Counted from the first letter of the stretch, positions 49,520 to 59,360 are shown. The stretch: 64,000 nucleotides of DNA from Bin87 sp963663945 (GCA_963663945.1 OY760687.1:1426001-1490000), one strand, 5' to 3'. Notes: generated by a model from the letters alone, not told the origin. Numbers and translations are program-made.

Positions 49520-50297
49520 ACTTGATGACCGCTACGAACGCGGCCAGGAAACCCGGCGCATGTTTGGCGGCGGGCAGATCACCGGGGGCTCGTCCCCCAG
49601 CGCGTGGGACATCGCACCAGACCTGGAACGGATACTCGGTGAAGGACTGTTCGGCACCATCTGGCGACGGCCAGCGCTGACCCCGGTGCAACGCGAGATG
49701 ATCACCCTGTCGTGCCTGATCGTGATGAACCGCGAGGTACAACTGAAACGGCACCTCGGCAACGCCCTGAACGTCGGCCTGACTCCGGAACAGGTCGTGG
49801 AGTTGATCATCCACGACACCTGGTACGGCGGCGCCCCGGCTGGTATCCAGGCGCTGACCCTGTGCAAGGAGGTGTTCGATGAGCGCGGCATCGACTTCAC
49901 GCCGGCCCGGATCCACGACTCTAACGAAGACCCCGACAGCCTGTTTCAGCGCGGGGACGAGTACCGGCGCAACTACATGGGCACGGGCGGCGGCGCGCGG
50001 CCTGCGCCTCCCACTCAGGCGGAGGTCGAGCTTGGCCGCACCACTGGCGAGTACTACTGGGGCGCAACCTGGACTCGCCCCGGCCTGGACCTGCCCAGCC
50101 GATGCCTTTGCACCATGACCTGCCTCGCCGCCCTGGGACGCGAGGGGCCGCTGCGCAGCCACATCCGTGGCGCTCTCAACATCGGCTTCACCCAGGACCA
50201 GGTCATCGAGGTCTTCGGACACATGACCCTGTACGCCGGCATCCCCTTCGCCCGCGGCGCGATGGATATCGCCAACGACATCTTCAACAACGGCTAG
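49512..50297 (+). CDS. Carboxymuconolactone decarboxylase family protein (two-domain)
   Basis: With the ATG at 49512 (GGAGGA upstream) the product has 261 residues. It holds two CMD-like halves. The first has LTPVQREMITLSCLIVMNR and HLGNALNVGLTPEQVVELI. The second has CLCTMTCLAALGREGPLRSH and GALNIGFTQDQVIEVFGHM. The usual CxxC-His pattern of peroxidase-type members is absent in the first half, so a decarboxylase or lyase-like role is more likely. A palindromic repeat follows the stop. Confidence 0.85.
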   Translation: MTELDDRYERGQETRRMFGGGQITGGSSPSAWDIAPDLERILGEGLFGTIWRRPALTPVQREMITLSCLIVMNREVQLKRHLGNALNVGLTPEQVVELIIHDTWYGGAPAGIQALTLCKEVFDERGIDFTPARIHDSNEDPDSLFQRGDEYRRNYMGTGGGARPAPPTQAEVELGRTTGEYYWGATWTRPGLDLPSRCLCTMTCLAALGREGPLRSHIRGALNIGFTQDQVIEVFGHMTLYAGIPFARGAMDIANDIFNNG

Positions 50298-50324
50298 TCT
50301 GAGCCTCTGGGCTCAACCGACAAT

Positions 50325-50351
50325 GCAGGGGCGAATATCATTCGCCCCTGC
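50325..50351. repeat. Palindromic intergenic repeat, copy 2
   Basis: The arms GCAGGGGCGAAT and ATTCGCCCCTGC are separated by three bases. It shares the core GGGGCGAAT/ATTCGCCCC with the 28-bp palindrome at 44091-44118. It lies between convergent genes and could act as a transcription end, but its relation to the other copy marks it as a dispersed repeat. Confidence 0.8.
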
Positions 50352-50375
50352 CCAATTCTCCGGCTTGTCCGGCGC

Positions 50376-51881
50376 TTAGATCCCGTATCCCACTTCCACG
50401 CATCCCGGCAGCCAGCGCCGGTTGTCGCTCCGTAGCAATTCCTCGCCGTTGGGCGGGCCGTCCATGCCGGGCAGGTACCGGAAAGGCGCCGGGGCTCCCG
50501 GTATATCGAGGCCGTGGACAATGGGATCGATGATGCTCCACGCCAGCTCGATCTCGTCGCTGCGGGTGAACAGCGAGGCGTCGCCTTCCAGCGCGTCCAG
50601 CAGGAGCCGCTCGTAGGCATCCGGAAGTTCCACGCCGGCGAAACCGTCGTGATAGTGGAACTCCAGCGACACCGGTTTCATCTCCAGCTCGGCATCCGGC
50701 ACCTTGGACTGAAACTCCAGACGCATACCCTCGTTGGGCTGGACGCAAATCGAAAGCGTGTTGCCGGGTATGTCCACGTCGTCGGGCACCGGGAAGAGCA
50801 TGTGCGGCGGCGACCGGAACTGGATGATCATCTCGGTGGTCTTGCGCGACAGCCCTTTCCCGGACCGCAGGTAGAAGGGAACGCCGTGCCAGCGCCAGTT
50901 GTCCACGTACATACGGAGCGCGGCGTAGGTCGGGGTGTGCGAGCCCGGTGAAACGCCGGGTTCGTAGTGGTAGCCATCATACTGGCCGATGACCACGTTC
51001 TCGCGCACGTCCCGCAGCGACATCCGGCGCACCGCGCTCAGCGCCTTGACCTTTTCGTTCCGCAAAGCGTCGGCCGCGAAGGCGTAGGGAGGATCCATGG
51101 TGATCAGCGCCAGCAGTTGCAGCAGGTGGTTCTGGAACATGTCCTTGAGAACGCCGGAGCGGTCGTAGTACTCGCCGCGTTCACCCACCAGCACGTCCTC
51201 GGCCACGGTGATCTGCACTTGATCGATGTAGTTGCGGTTCCAGATCGGCTCGAATATGGAGTTGGCGAACCTGAACACCATCAGGTTCTGCACCGTTTCC
51301 TTGCCCAGATAGTGGTCGATGCGATAGACCTGCTCCTCCCGGAACACGTTGTGCACATGGCGGTTCAGGTTTTGCGCGGTGATCAGGTCCGACCCGAACG
51401 GCTTTTCGATTACGATGCGCCGCCACCCGTTCCGTTCGTCGGCCATACCGGCTTCGGACAACGCGGTCACCACCGGCTCGTAGAGGCCGGGCGCCAGCGC
51501 GAGGTAGTAGAGGCAATTGAGTCTGCCGTTTTCGCCCGGATCAAATTCGTCGAGGCGCTCGTACAGGGTTTTGAGCGCATCAGCGCTGGTGACGTCGGCC
51601 GTGGCATAGGCCAACTGGGTCGCGAACTCGTCCCATTGCGGGCCGTCAGCATCCGGTATCGAACCGCGCAGCCCGTCGCGAAACTCCTGGTCACTCATGA
51701 CGTCCCGGGCGACGCCCACAACGTGCGTGTGTTTGGGCAAACGTCCCTTGCGATACAGGCTGAACAGGGCCGGGGCCAGCTTGGTGCGCGTCAGGTTGCC
51801 ACTGGCCCCCATGATCACGATAACGGTTGCGTCGCCCCCGTCATCGTCGTCGCGCAGCACGTTTGCCCCGGATGTCATCAT
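50376..51881 (-). CDS. zwf: Glucose-6-phosphate dehydrogenase
   Basis: The product is 501 residues, full length. It oxidises glucose 6-phosphate to the lactone, making NAD(P)H. The cofactor motif is IMGASGNLTRTKLAPAL, with Asn where many have Asp. The substrate-binding signature RIDHYLGKETVQN contains the active-site His and Lys. The start overlaps the gnd stop by four bases (ATGA), which supports a gnd-zwf operon. With pgi upstream this is the oxidative pentose phosphate branch. Confidence 0.95.
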   Translation of the reverse strand: MMTSGANVLRDDDDGGDATVIVIMGASGNLTRTKLAPALFSLYRKGRLPKHTHVVGVARDVMSDQEFRDGLRGSIPDADGPQWDEFATQLAYATADVTSADALKTLYERLDEFDPGENGRLNCLYYLALAPGLYEPVVTALSEAGMADERNGWRRIVIEKPFGSDLITAQNLNRHVHNVFREEQVYRIDHYLGKETVQNLMVFRFANSIFEPIWNRNYIDQVQITVAEDVLVGERGEYYDRSGVLKDMFQNHLLQLLALITMDPPYAFAADALRNEKVKALSAVRRMSLRDVRENVVIGQYDGYHYEPGVSPGSHTPTYAALRMYVDNWRWHGVPFYLRSGKGLSRKTTEMIIQFRSPPHMLFPVPDDVDIPGNTLSICVQPNEGMRLEFQSKVPDAELEMKPVSLEFHYHDGFAGVELPDAYERLLLDALEGDASLFTRSDEIELAWSIIDPIVHGLDIPGAPAPFRYLPGMDGPPNGEELLRSDNRRWLPGCVEVGYGI

Positions 51882-52795
51882 TGCGGGCCCGCCTCGCGGA
51901 CGGCGTGGCCGCCGAACTGGTTGCGCAAGGCCGCCAGCAGGCGCGCCCCGAACGGCTCATCCTGCCGCGAACGGAATCGCTGATACAACGCGGCGGTGAT
52001 GGCTGGCGTCGGCACCGCCAACTCCACCGACTCGTTGACCGTCCAGCGGCCTTCGCCGGAGTCGTCCACGTAGGCGGCCAGGCTGTCCAGCCCTGGATCC
52101 TCTTCCAGCGCGCGCACGGCCAGGTCCAGCAGCCAGGAGCGAACCACGCTGCCGTGCTGCCAGGTCCGGGCGATCGCAGTCAGGTCCAGGTCGAAATCGG
52201 CCTGCTTGGCCTGGAGAAGTTCGAAACCCTCGGCGTACGCCTGCATCAGCGCGTATTCGACGCCGTTGTGCACCATCTTGGTGAAGTGGCCGGCCCCCGT
52301 GGGTCCGACGTGGGAATAGCCCTTGTCCTCGGCGGGAGCCAGGGCCTGGAAGATCGGCTCCAGTCGCCGGAAGGCATCCGCGTCGCCGCCGACCATCAGC
52401 GAATAGCCTTCGGCCAGTCCCCAGATGCCGCCGCTGGTCCCGGCATCCAGCAGGTGAATCCCTCGCGTGGCCAGACTGTCCCCCCGTCGCAGCGTGTCCT
52501 TGTAATTGGCGTTGCCGCCGTCGATCACCGCGTCGCCCGATGCCAGCAGCCCAGCCAGTTCGTCGATCACGGTGTCGGTCACCGCGCCCGCCGGGAGCAT
52601 GATCCACACCGCCCGGGGCGGGTCCAGTTTATTCACCAAGTCCGCAACGGACGCCGCCGCTGCTGCGCCGCCGGCCCCGCTGGCGGCCACAGCGTCCGCG
52701 TTCTGGTCATAGACGACGAGTTGGTGCCCCGCCAGCAGCAGTCGCTGGGTCATATTCGCGCCCATCCGACCCAGACCAATCATCCCAAGTTCCAA
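51878..52795 (-). CDS. gnd: 6-phosphogluconate dehydrogenase (short, NAD-type)
   Basis: The product is 305 residues, matching the short GndA type rather than the usual 470-residue enzyme. The N-terminal cofactor site is MELGMIGLGRMGANMT. The substrate region has LLDAGTSGGIWGLAEGYS and the catalytic KMVHNGVEYALMQAY. It converts 6-phosphogluconate to ribulose 5-phosphate and CO2. It is encoded between pgi and zwf and coupled to zwf by an ATGA overlap. The missing lactonase step is not encoded nearby. Confidence 0.93.
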   Translation of the reverse strand: MELGMIGLGRMGANMTQRLLLAGHQLVVYDQNADAVAASGAGGAAAAASVADLVNKLDPPRAVWIMLPAGAVTDTVIDELAGLLASGDAVIDGGNANYKDTLRRGDSLATRGIHLLDAGTSGGIWGLAEGYSLMVGGDADAFRRLEPIFQALAPAEDKGYSHVGPTGAGHFTKMVHNGVEYALMQAYAEGFELLQAKQADFDLDLTAIARTWQHGSVVRSWLLDLAVRALEEDPGLDSLAAYVDDSGEGRWTVNESVELAVPTPAITAALYQRFRSRQDEPFGARLLAALRNQFGGHAVREAGPQ

Positions 52796-52907
52796 AATCC
52801 TCTTCTCCTTATAGCCCTGACGGGTAGTCGCGCACGCGGCTCGGGTCAGGGAACGCTCAGTCTATGTAAATTCCCGCGGCCGTCGGCTGGTTTGAACGCG
52901 GGCCGAA

Positions 52908-54548
52908 TCACAGGGCGTCAATGATGCGCTTTATGCCGCCCGCGGGGTCACTGCCCAGATGCACGGACGCGGTGCGCCGACCGAGATCATCCAGGGCTTG
53001 CAGGTCCCCCAGCGCCTGCGCGTCGGCCAGCACGCCAAAGCTGAGATCCCACCCGGGTATCGCGATGTCCGACCGGTGATCCTGGGTGAGTTGCAGGAAG
53101 ATGCCGGAGGCGGGACCGCCCTTGTGCAGCTGCCCCGTCGAGTGCAGGAAACGCGGCCCGTATCCCATGGTGGTTGCAATCCTGTGCTTCGACATGACCC
53201 GTTGCCGGAGTTGGTGGACGGCTTTGCGTATCGCGTCCGTGTCGGGCAGGTACGCCATGATGGCCAGGTAATCTCCGGGTCTGCTGGCGTCCAGCAGTCG
53301 GGCCAGCTTGGCTCCGTCATCCGACCTTCCGGACGGCAGGTGGCCTTCCCGCTGCCACTGATTCAGCACGCTGACGGTGCGGTCCTTGGCCCCCTGCACG
53401 TCCGGCTGGTCGAAGGGATGGATGCCCAATACGTGGCCGGCGACGGCGGTGGCGTACTCCCAACGGTAGAACTCTGCCCCCAGGTCGTACACGTCCGTCA
53501 GTTCCAACACCGCGACCGGATGCCCGGCGTCCTGCAACTGTTGCACCAGGCCGTCGGGTTCGGTGTTGTCGTCGCTGGCCAAGCGAAGCTGGACAAAGAA
53601 ACGGTCGTCGCCGTAACAACTCGCGCCGGGTTCCGGCAACGGTTCGGACGCCACGGGAATAACGCCGGTGCTGTCCTTCCCCGTGCTTTCCGCCAGGAGT
53701 TGCTCGACCCACAGCCCGAATGGGGCCAGATTGTCGGTGGAGATCAGCGTGAGTTTGTCCCGCCCGCGTTTGACCATAGTTCCGATGACGACGCCCAGCC
53801 AGACGCCCGGGTTCTCCGTAGCCGGCCCGTCGTCGAGGCACCGCGCCTGCATCCGCTCCGCCGAATCCAGCAGGCGGTTCAGGTCCACCCCGGTGAGCGC
53901 GGCCGGCGCCAGCCCGAAATAGGACAGTACTGAATAACGGCCGCCGATGTCAGGGTCGTTCAGAAACGCGCGACGAAAATTCTCCGACTCCGCCCGTTTG
54001 GCCAGTGGCGTTTCCGGGTCGGTGACGGCAATGAAATTGTCGCCGGCGGCTTCCACGCCCATCGCGGCTTCCACCAGGCCGCGGAAGTGCGCGTAGAAAG
54101 TCAGAGGCTCAGTGGTGGTGCCCGACTTGGAAGACACCGCAAACAACGTGCGCGCCGGGTCTATCTGCCCCGTGGTGGCGGCCACCCAATCCGGAACTGT
54201 GCTGTCCAGCGTCAGCATCTTGGGGTGGGCCTCGCCAGCCGCGGCGCGCCCGATTACCTGCCGAATTACCTCGGGGCCCAGGCTGCTGCCGCCCATTCCC
54301 AGCAGCGCTACGTGCCGGTATCCCGCGGCCCGGATCGTGTCGGCGAACTCTTGAAGCCCGGGCAGATTGGGTCGCATGTCCGTAGGAAGCGTGAGCCAAG
54401 CCAGCCGGTCCGATATCTCGGTGGGGTCTTCGCTCCACAGTGTATGATCGTGGGCACGAATCCGGGCCGAAACGCGGTCTGAATCCAGGCTGCCCGCAGC
54501 ATGCGCCGCCAATTGGGAATAGTCGCCGAGGTGATAGCGGTCGGTCAT
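52908..54548 (-). CDS. pgi: Glucose-6-phosphate isomerase
   Basis: The product is 546 residues. The N-terminal SIS domain has LLGMGGSSLGPEVIR and the sugar-phosphate loop VSSKSGTTTEP. The second SIS domain and a C-terminal segment complete the enzyme, which interconverts glucose 6-phosphate and fructose 6-phosphate. The sequence is of the type found next to or fused to transaldolase in Chloroflexota and actinobacteria; here it stands alone. It is the first of the pgi-gnd-zwf minus-strand cluster, with 112 bases to gnd. Confidence 0.92.
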   Translation of the reverse strand: MTDRYHLGDYSQLAAHAAGSLDSDRVSARIRAHDHTLWSEDPTEISDRLAWLTLPTDMRPNLPGLQEFADTIRAAGYRHVALLGMGGSSLGPEVIRQVIGRAAAGEAHPKMLTLDSTVPDWVAATTGQIDPARTLFAVSSKSGTTTEPLTFYAHFRGLVEAAMGVEAAGDNFIAVTDPETPLAKRAESENFRRAFLNDPDIGGRYSVLSYFGLAPAALTGVDLNRLLDSAERMQARCLDDGPATENPGVWLGVVIGTMVKRGRDKLTLISTDNLAPFGLWVEQLLAESTGKDSTGVIPVASEPLPEPGASCYGDDRFFVQLRLASDDNTEPDGLVQQLQDAGHPVAVLELTDVYDLGAEFYRWEYATAVAGHVLGIHPFDQPDVQGAKDRTVSVLNQWQREGHLPSGRSDDGAKLARLLDASRPGDYLAIMAYLPDTDAIRKAVHQLRQRVMSKHRIATTMGYGPRFLHSTGQLHKGGPASGIFLQLTQDHRSDIAIPGWDLSFGVLADAQALGDLQALDDLGRRTASVHLGSDPAGGIKRIIDAL

Positions 54549-54684
54549 GGCAACTCCTCGCCCGGCGTATTGGTGCTATGGGGCGATTTTAGCACACCGA
54601 ATTTCTCACGCCCGCCGTCGGCTGAACAGCAACTCCACGCCCGGCGTATAATCTGCGCCAAATCACGGGAGCCAATGGACGGAC

Positions 54685-55569
54685 ATGCCTGATTCTAATA
54701 TCCCCAGCAACCAATCCGACCCGCAATCCGGCGTCGCTTCGATCGGTGATCTGAATGTGCATTACCTCGATTGGGGCGGGGATGGCGAGCCGCTGCTTGC
54801 GCTGCACGGGTTGGCTTCATCCGGCCACTGGTACCGCCGTGTCGCTCCGTTCCTTTCGGACCAATACCGCATCATTGCCCCGGATCAAAGAGGCCACGGC
54901 GCGACCACCCAGGCGCCAGACGGTTACAACTGGCAGACGCTTGCCGAGGACGCCGTCCGGCTGATGGATCATTTCGGGATTTCCCGTGCGCCCGTGCTGG
55001 GCCATTCGTGGGGCGGACACGTGGCCAGCAACCTTGCCATGCGCTTTCCCGACCGGGTAGCGCGCGTGGTGATGATCGACGGCGGTTTCCAGGATGGTGG
55101 CCTGATGCCGGAACCCACCTGGGAAGCGTTTCGACAGCGCCTGGCCCCGCGCCTGGTTGCCGGCACTCGTGAGCAATACCTGGCTCGGCTCGCAGATAAT
55201 CTCTCGTTTTGCTGGGGCGAGGATCTGGCTGATATCGCCCTCACTATGGTCCACGAAGGCCCCGACGGCCAAATGTACGACAATCTGCGACCGCAGAATC
55301 ATGCTCAGGTCCTGGAGACCATGTGGAACGAGCCGCCATCAAAGGTGCTTCCCAGGATCATCATCCCGGCGTTGATCGTCGCCGCCGGGCCGCGCGCCGA
55401 CCGCGCCAACTCCCAGTTTTCGCGGCAGCGCGAGGTCATGGTCGCCGCCGCGGAAAAAGCCCTGCCCGACGGACGGATCCACTGGATACAGGACACCATC
55501 CACGATATCGGGTACCACAAACCCGAGGAGTTGGCCTCGGTCGTACGCGATTTCCTGACCGGCAATTAA
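54685..55569 (+). CDS. Alpha/beta-fold hydrolase
   Basis: The product is 294 residues. It has the nucleophile elbow GHSWGGH, the oxyanion-side PDQRGHG and a C-terminal His in DTIHDIGYH. It is a cytoplasmic esterase, haloalkane- or epoxide-hydrolase-like, with unknown substrate. A stem-loop follows the stop. Confidence 0.87.
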   Translation: MPDSNIPSNQSDPQSGVASIGDLNVHYLDWGGDGEPLLALHGLASSGHWYRRVAPFLSDQYRIIAPDQRGHGATTQAPDGYNWQTLAEDAVRLMDHFGISRAPVLGHSWGGHVASNLAMRFPDRVARVVMIDGGFQDGGLMPEPTWEAFRQRLAPRLVAGTREQYLARLADNLSFCWGEDLADIALTMVHEGPDGQMYDNLRPQNHAQVLETMWNEPPSKVLPRIIIPALIVAAGPRADRANSQFSRQREVMVAAAEKALPDGRIHWIQDTIHDIGYHKPEELASVVRDFLTGN

Positions 55570-55585
55570 GACCCGGGTCAACAAA

Positions 55586-55607
55586 AGAGCGGTCATACGA
55601 CCGCTCT
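55586..55607. terminator. Stem-loop between convergent genes
   Basis: A 9-bp stem (AGAGCGGTC/GACCGCTCT) with the loop ATAC lies between the hydrolase and the ABC transporter stop codons. An A-run precedes it, giving a T-run on the minus strand, so it can terminate the minus-strand exporter operon. Confidence 0.65.
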
Positions 55608-55629
55608 CCAGGGTTCCGTTTGGGGTTGG

Positions 55630-57555
55630 TCAGCCGGCCGCTGCTGGAGACATCCCGTCCGCGCCGATAACCTCACCACCCACCGGCGCCACGTCGACAC
55701 TGGGACCGGACAGCCCGTAGTTGATGGCGTAAAGCTGAGCGTAGACGCCACCGGATTCCAGCAACTCATCGTGGGAGCCAACTTCCGCAACTCGGCCGGC
55801 ATTAAGTACAACTATCTTGTCGGCGTTGCGAATGGTCGATAGTCGGTGCGCGATTACAATCGAGGTCCTGCCCTTCAGGATCCGGTTCAGTGCCTGCTGG
55901 ATCAGCAGTTCGGTGTGGGTATCGATGTTGGCCGTAGCCTCGTCCAGCACGAGGATCCGAGGGTTGCCCACGATGGCCCGGGCGAAGCTGATCAACTGTC
56001 GCTGTCCAATGCTGAGGTTGACGCCGCGCTCGGCCAGTTCGGAGTCGTACCCGCTGTCGAGCTCCATGATGAAATCATGGGCTCCCACTGCCTTGGACGC
56101 CGCGATCATTTCCTCGTCGGTGACGCCTTCGCTCTGGTATACGATGTTTTCCCGAACCGTACCGGAGAAAAGGTAAGGTTCCTGCAGGACCATGCTCATC
56201 TGGTGAACCAGAGACTTCCGGGTGACGTCGCGCAAGTCGTGTCCGTCAATGGTTATCGATCCGCCGATGACATCCGCCGAACGGTGCAGCAGATTGACCA
56301 GCGTGCTCTTGCCGGCGCCGGTAGATCCCACCAGCGCCACGTTCTCGCCGGCCTTGATGTGCAGGTTGACGCTCTTAAGGACGTCGGTGCCGGGAATGTA
56401 GTGGAAGGTCACGTCGTTGTACTTGATCTCGCCGTCAATCTCCGGCAGTTCAATTGCGTCGGGTTTATCGTTGACGTCAGGCTCCAGGTCCAATACCTCG
56501 AAGATACGGACGCCGGCCGCCATCGCCCTTTGCAGTTGGCTGTACTGCATGGTCAGCTGCCGGATAGGCTCGAAGAACCTCTGTATCCACAGGGCGAACG
56601 CCGCGAGGGTGCCCACTTCCAGGGCGTCCCGCTGCAGCAGGAAACCGCCAAACAACACCACTCCGATACCGATGCCCAGGCCGATCAGCAACTCGACCAA
56701 CGGTTGCAGCATTCCCGAGTAGCGCGCTGCTTCCAGGTTGGCGTCGAGATACTCGGTGTTGAGGGTGCGGAAGTGGGCGAGGTTCTCGTCCTGCCGGTTG
56801 AGGCTCTGGACCACACGCACGCCGGTGATGTTCTGGTTGTACTCGCCGTTGACCATCGCGATGGCGCGCCGGATCCGCATGAACGAATGGCGGGCGAACC
56901 GCTGCCAGTACATCAGGATCAGCGTCAGGATTGGCACCACCAGCATGCACACCAGCGCCAACTGCCAGTCGATGATCAGCATCAGGATGATGATCGCGCC
57001 AACCGTGACCAGTTCGGCCAACGCCAGAGCCATCAATTCGAAGGTTTCCTGCAACTGCAATATGTCGGACTGCATCCTGGACATGATGCGCCCGATCGGT
57101 GTCCGGTGGTAAAAGGAGTTGGACTGGTTCTGCAGGTGGCTGAACATCCCCGACCGCAGGTCGTACAGGATGTGCTGCCCGGTGAGCGAAATGAAGATGA
57201 ACTGCAGCCGGTTCGACAGGAAGTGGATCACGGTAACCACCATGAAGGCGGCTCCTATGATGTGCACCCGATTGCCGTCGCCATTCGCTACCGCCCAGTC
57301 AATGCCGTACTTGATCAGCAGAGGAATTGCTGCGTTGACCGCCGCATAAACGAGCAGGGACGCCAGCGCAATTAACGCGTACTTGCGATAGGGCTGTATG
57401 TAGGTTGCGAAGCGTTTGACCACCCGGTTGTCGTAAACGCGCCCCACCACCTCTTCGTCGGTGAGGTTGTCGTTGGTGGGTGCGAACATACTGTCGGCGG
57501 AGGTGCCGCGCATCCCCCCCATCATGCCCCCACCCATGCCTCCGCCGCGCATCAT
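55630..57555 (-). CDS. ABC exporter, half-transporter with canonical ATP site
   Basis: The product is 641 residues. After a short Met/Gly-rich N-terminal tail it has a six-helix membrane domain (about residues 60-340) and an ATPase domain with Walker A GSTGAGKST, signature NLSIGQRQL (Ile in place of the usual Gly) and Walker B ILVLDEATAN, keeping the catalytic Glu. The start overlaps the stop of the upstream half-transporter by four bases. The two should form a heterodimer like BmrCD or TM287/288. The substrate is not known; multidrug or lipid export is typical. Confidence 0.9.
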   Translation of the reverse strand: MMRGGGMGGGMMGGMRGTSADSMFAPTNDNLTDEEVVGRVYDNRVVKRFATYIQPYRKYALIALASLLVYAAVNAAIPLLIKYGIDWAVANGDGNRVHIIGAAFMVVTVIHFLSNRLQFIFISLTGQHILYDLRSGMFSHLQNQSNSFYHRTPIGRIMSRMQSDILQLQETFELMALALAELVTVGAIIILMLIIDWQLALVCMLVVPILTLILMYWQRFARHSFMRIRRAIAMVNGEYNQNITGVRVVQSLNRQDENLAHFRTLNTEYLDANLEAARYSGMLQPLVELLIGLGIGIGVVLFGGFLLQRDALEVGTLAAFALWIQRFFEPIRQLTMQYSQLQRAMAAGVRIFEVLDLEPDVNDKPDAIELPEIDGEIKYNDVTFHYIPGTDVLKSVNLHIKAGENVALVGSTGAGKSTLVNLLHRSADVIGGSITIDGHDLRDVTRKSLVHQMSMVLQEPYLFSGTVRENIVYQSEGVTDEEMIAASKAVGAHDFIMELDSGYDSELAERGVNLSIGQRQLISFARAIVGNPRILVLDEATANIDTHTELLIQQALNRILKGRTSIVIAHRLSTIRNADKIVVLNAGRVAEVGSHDELLESGGVYAQLYAINYGLSGPSVDVAPVGGEVIGADGMSPAAAG

Positions 57556-59360
57556 AGGGCAGCCCTCCCGTAGGCCGGCACCGCCGCCTCGAGGAGGACT
57601 TCCTCCTGCGGCCGGAGCTGCAACTCGTAGATGCTCTGGTAGATGCCGTTCTTGCGCAACAGTTCGGCGTGAGATCCGCGTTCCGCAATGACCCCTTTGT
57701 CCAGGACCAGGATCTGGTCTGCTTCCCGGACCGTGCTCAGGCGATGGGCGATCACGAAGGTCGTCCTACCCTTCATCACCTCAGTCATGGCCCGGTGAAT
57801 CTGTCGCTCCGTTTCCACGTCAACGCTGGAGGTGGAGTCGTCCAGAATGAGTACCGGCGGGTCAATCAGGATCGTGCGCGCGATGGACAGGCGCTGGCGC
57901 TGCCCTCCCGACAAAGTCGTGCCCCGCTCTCCGACCCACGTATCGTACCCTCCGGGCAGGGACATGATCTGGTCGTGCAGTTGCGCAACCTTGGCGGCGC
58001 GTTCCACGTCTTCCTGGGTGGCGCCCACGACGCCGTAGGAGATGTTGTCGCGGATACTGGCGCTGAAGAGGTACACGTCCTGGTGGACGATGCCCACGTT
58101 GTGCCGCAGGGACTGGAGCGTGAAGTCCCTGATATCGTGGCCATCGATGGTGATTTGCCCTGAGGTCACGTCATAGAACCGGGGCAAAAGGCTGACCACG
58201 GTGGTCTTGCCGCTGCCGGGCGCTCCCAGTATCGCGGTCACCTGACCGGGCTTGGCGTCCAGTTCAACCTGGCGCAGGGCGGGAGACCGGTCTTCGTAGG
58301 AGAACGCTACGTTCTCAAATTTCACGTGGCCGGTGGCCCGGCCCATGTCCGACGCGTTGGGTCGCTCCGAGACCGGGGAAACCGTGTCCAGTACCCTGAA
58401 GAGCCGCTGGCCCGACGAAATCGCCCGCGAGAAGGTGTTGATGATCTGGGCGGACATGCGAACGGGGAACGTAAGCTGGTTCAGGTAGAGGAAGAACATC
58501 GCCAGTTGGCCCAGCGTGAGTTCGCCCCGGACCACCAGCCAGCCGCCGATCCAGAGGATGATGCCGAGGGCGAAGGTGAAGTACAGGGTCATCCACGCGC
58601 TGTTGGTGCCCTGCATCCGTTCCGCGTCGTAGTACTCAACGCGCAGTTCCTCGGCTTTGCGATTGTACTTGGCCCGCTCGTAGTCTTCGGAAGCAAAGGC
58701 TTTGACGACGTGCATGCCGGCCAGGTTTTCCTGGAGCACAGTTACGGACTGTCCCATCACTTCCTGGACGTGCAGCCATTTGCGGCGCAGGGCGCGCATC
58801 ACGAAGGACGACCGGAGGATGATGGCGGGAACGAATATCATGCTGACCAGCGCCAACTGCCAGTGCACCACGAACAGAATGATAGGAATGGCCAGTATGC
58901 GGATGACCACGTCCAGCGAACGGATCATGCCCATGTTTACGAACCGGCGCATCGCCTCCACGTCGGCAGTGGCCCGGGACATCAGGTCGCCCGTGTGTTC
59001 CTTATCATGGAACGCGAAGCTGACGTTCTGCAGCTTGTCGTAGAGGAGATTGCGGCAATCGAAGGAAACCTTCTGGGACAGCGATTCGGTGGTGTACGTC
59101 CGGCCGAAGTCGCACAGGCCGCGGCCAACGCTGACCGCCAGGATGCCCAAGCCGAAAATGACCAACGCCTGGAGGGTGAATTCCTGCTTGAAGAATGCCT
59201 TGGTGTCCGGATCCTGACCGACCATCAGGTCGATGGCGGTCCCGAACAACCAGGGGATAGCCAGCGAGAAACCGATTGCGATCAACGCGGTGATGTAAGC
59301 CAGCGAAAGCCTAACCGGGTAGTTGGCGGCCATGCCGATGATGCGCCAGAGTATGTCCAT
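57552..59360 (-). CDS. ABC exporter, half-transporter with degenerate ATP site
   Basis: The product is 602 residues. The membrane domain has six helices; the ATPase has Walker A GAPGSGKTT and a canonical signature LSGGQRQR. The Walker B region reads LILDDSTSSVD, with Asp where the catalytic Glu should be. In heterodimeric exporters one site is degenerate in just this way. It is the first gene of the exporter pair. Confidence 0.9.
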   Translation of the reverse strand: MDILWRIIGMAANYPVRLSLAYITALIAIGFSLAIPWLFGTAIDLMVGQDPDTKAFFKQEFTLQALVIFGLGILAVSVGRGLCDFGRTYTTESLSQKVSFDCRNLLYDKLQNVSFAFHDKEHTGDLMSRATADVEAMRRFVNMGMIRSLDVVIRILAIPIILFVVHWQLALVSMIFVPAIILRSSFVMRALRRKWLHVQEVMGQSVTVLQENLAGMHVVKAFASEDYERAKYNRKAEELRVEYYDAERMQGTNSAWMTLYFTFALGIILWIGGWLVVRGELTLGQLAMFFLYLNQLTFPVRMSAQIINTFSRAISSGQRLFRVLDTVSPVSERPNASDMGRATGHVKFENVAFSYEDRSPALRQVELDAKPGQVTAILGAPGSGKTTVVSLLPRFYDVTSGQITIDGHDIRDFTLQSLRHNVGIVHQDVYLFSASIRDNISYGVVGATQEDVERAAKVAQLHDQIMSLPGGYDTWVGERGTTLSGGQRQRLSIARTILIDPPVLILDDSTSSVDVETERQIHRAMTEVMKGRTTFVIAHRLSTVREADQILVLDKGVIAERGSHAELLRKNGIYQSIYELQLRPQEEVLLEAAVPAYGRAAL

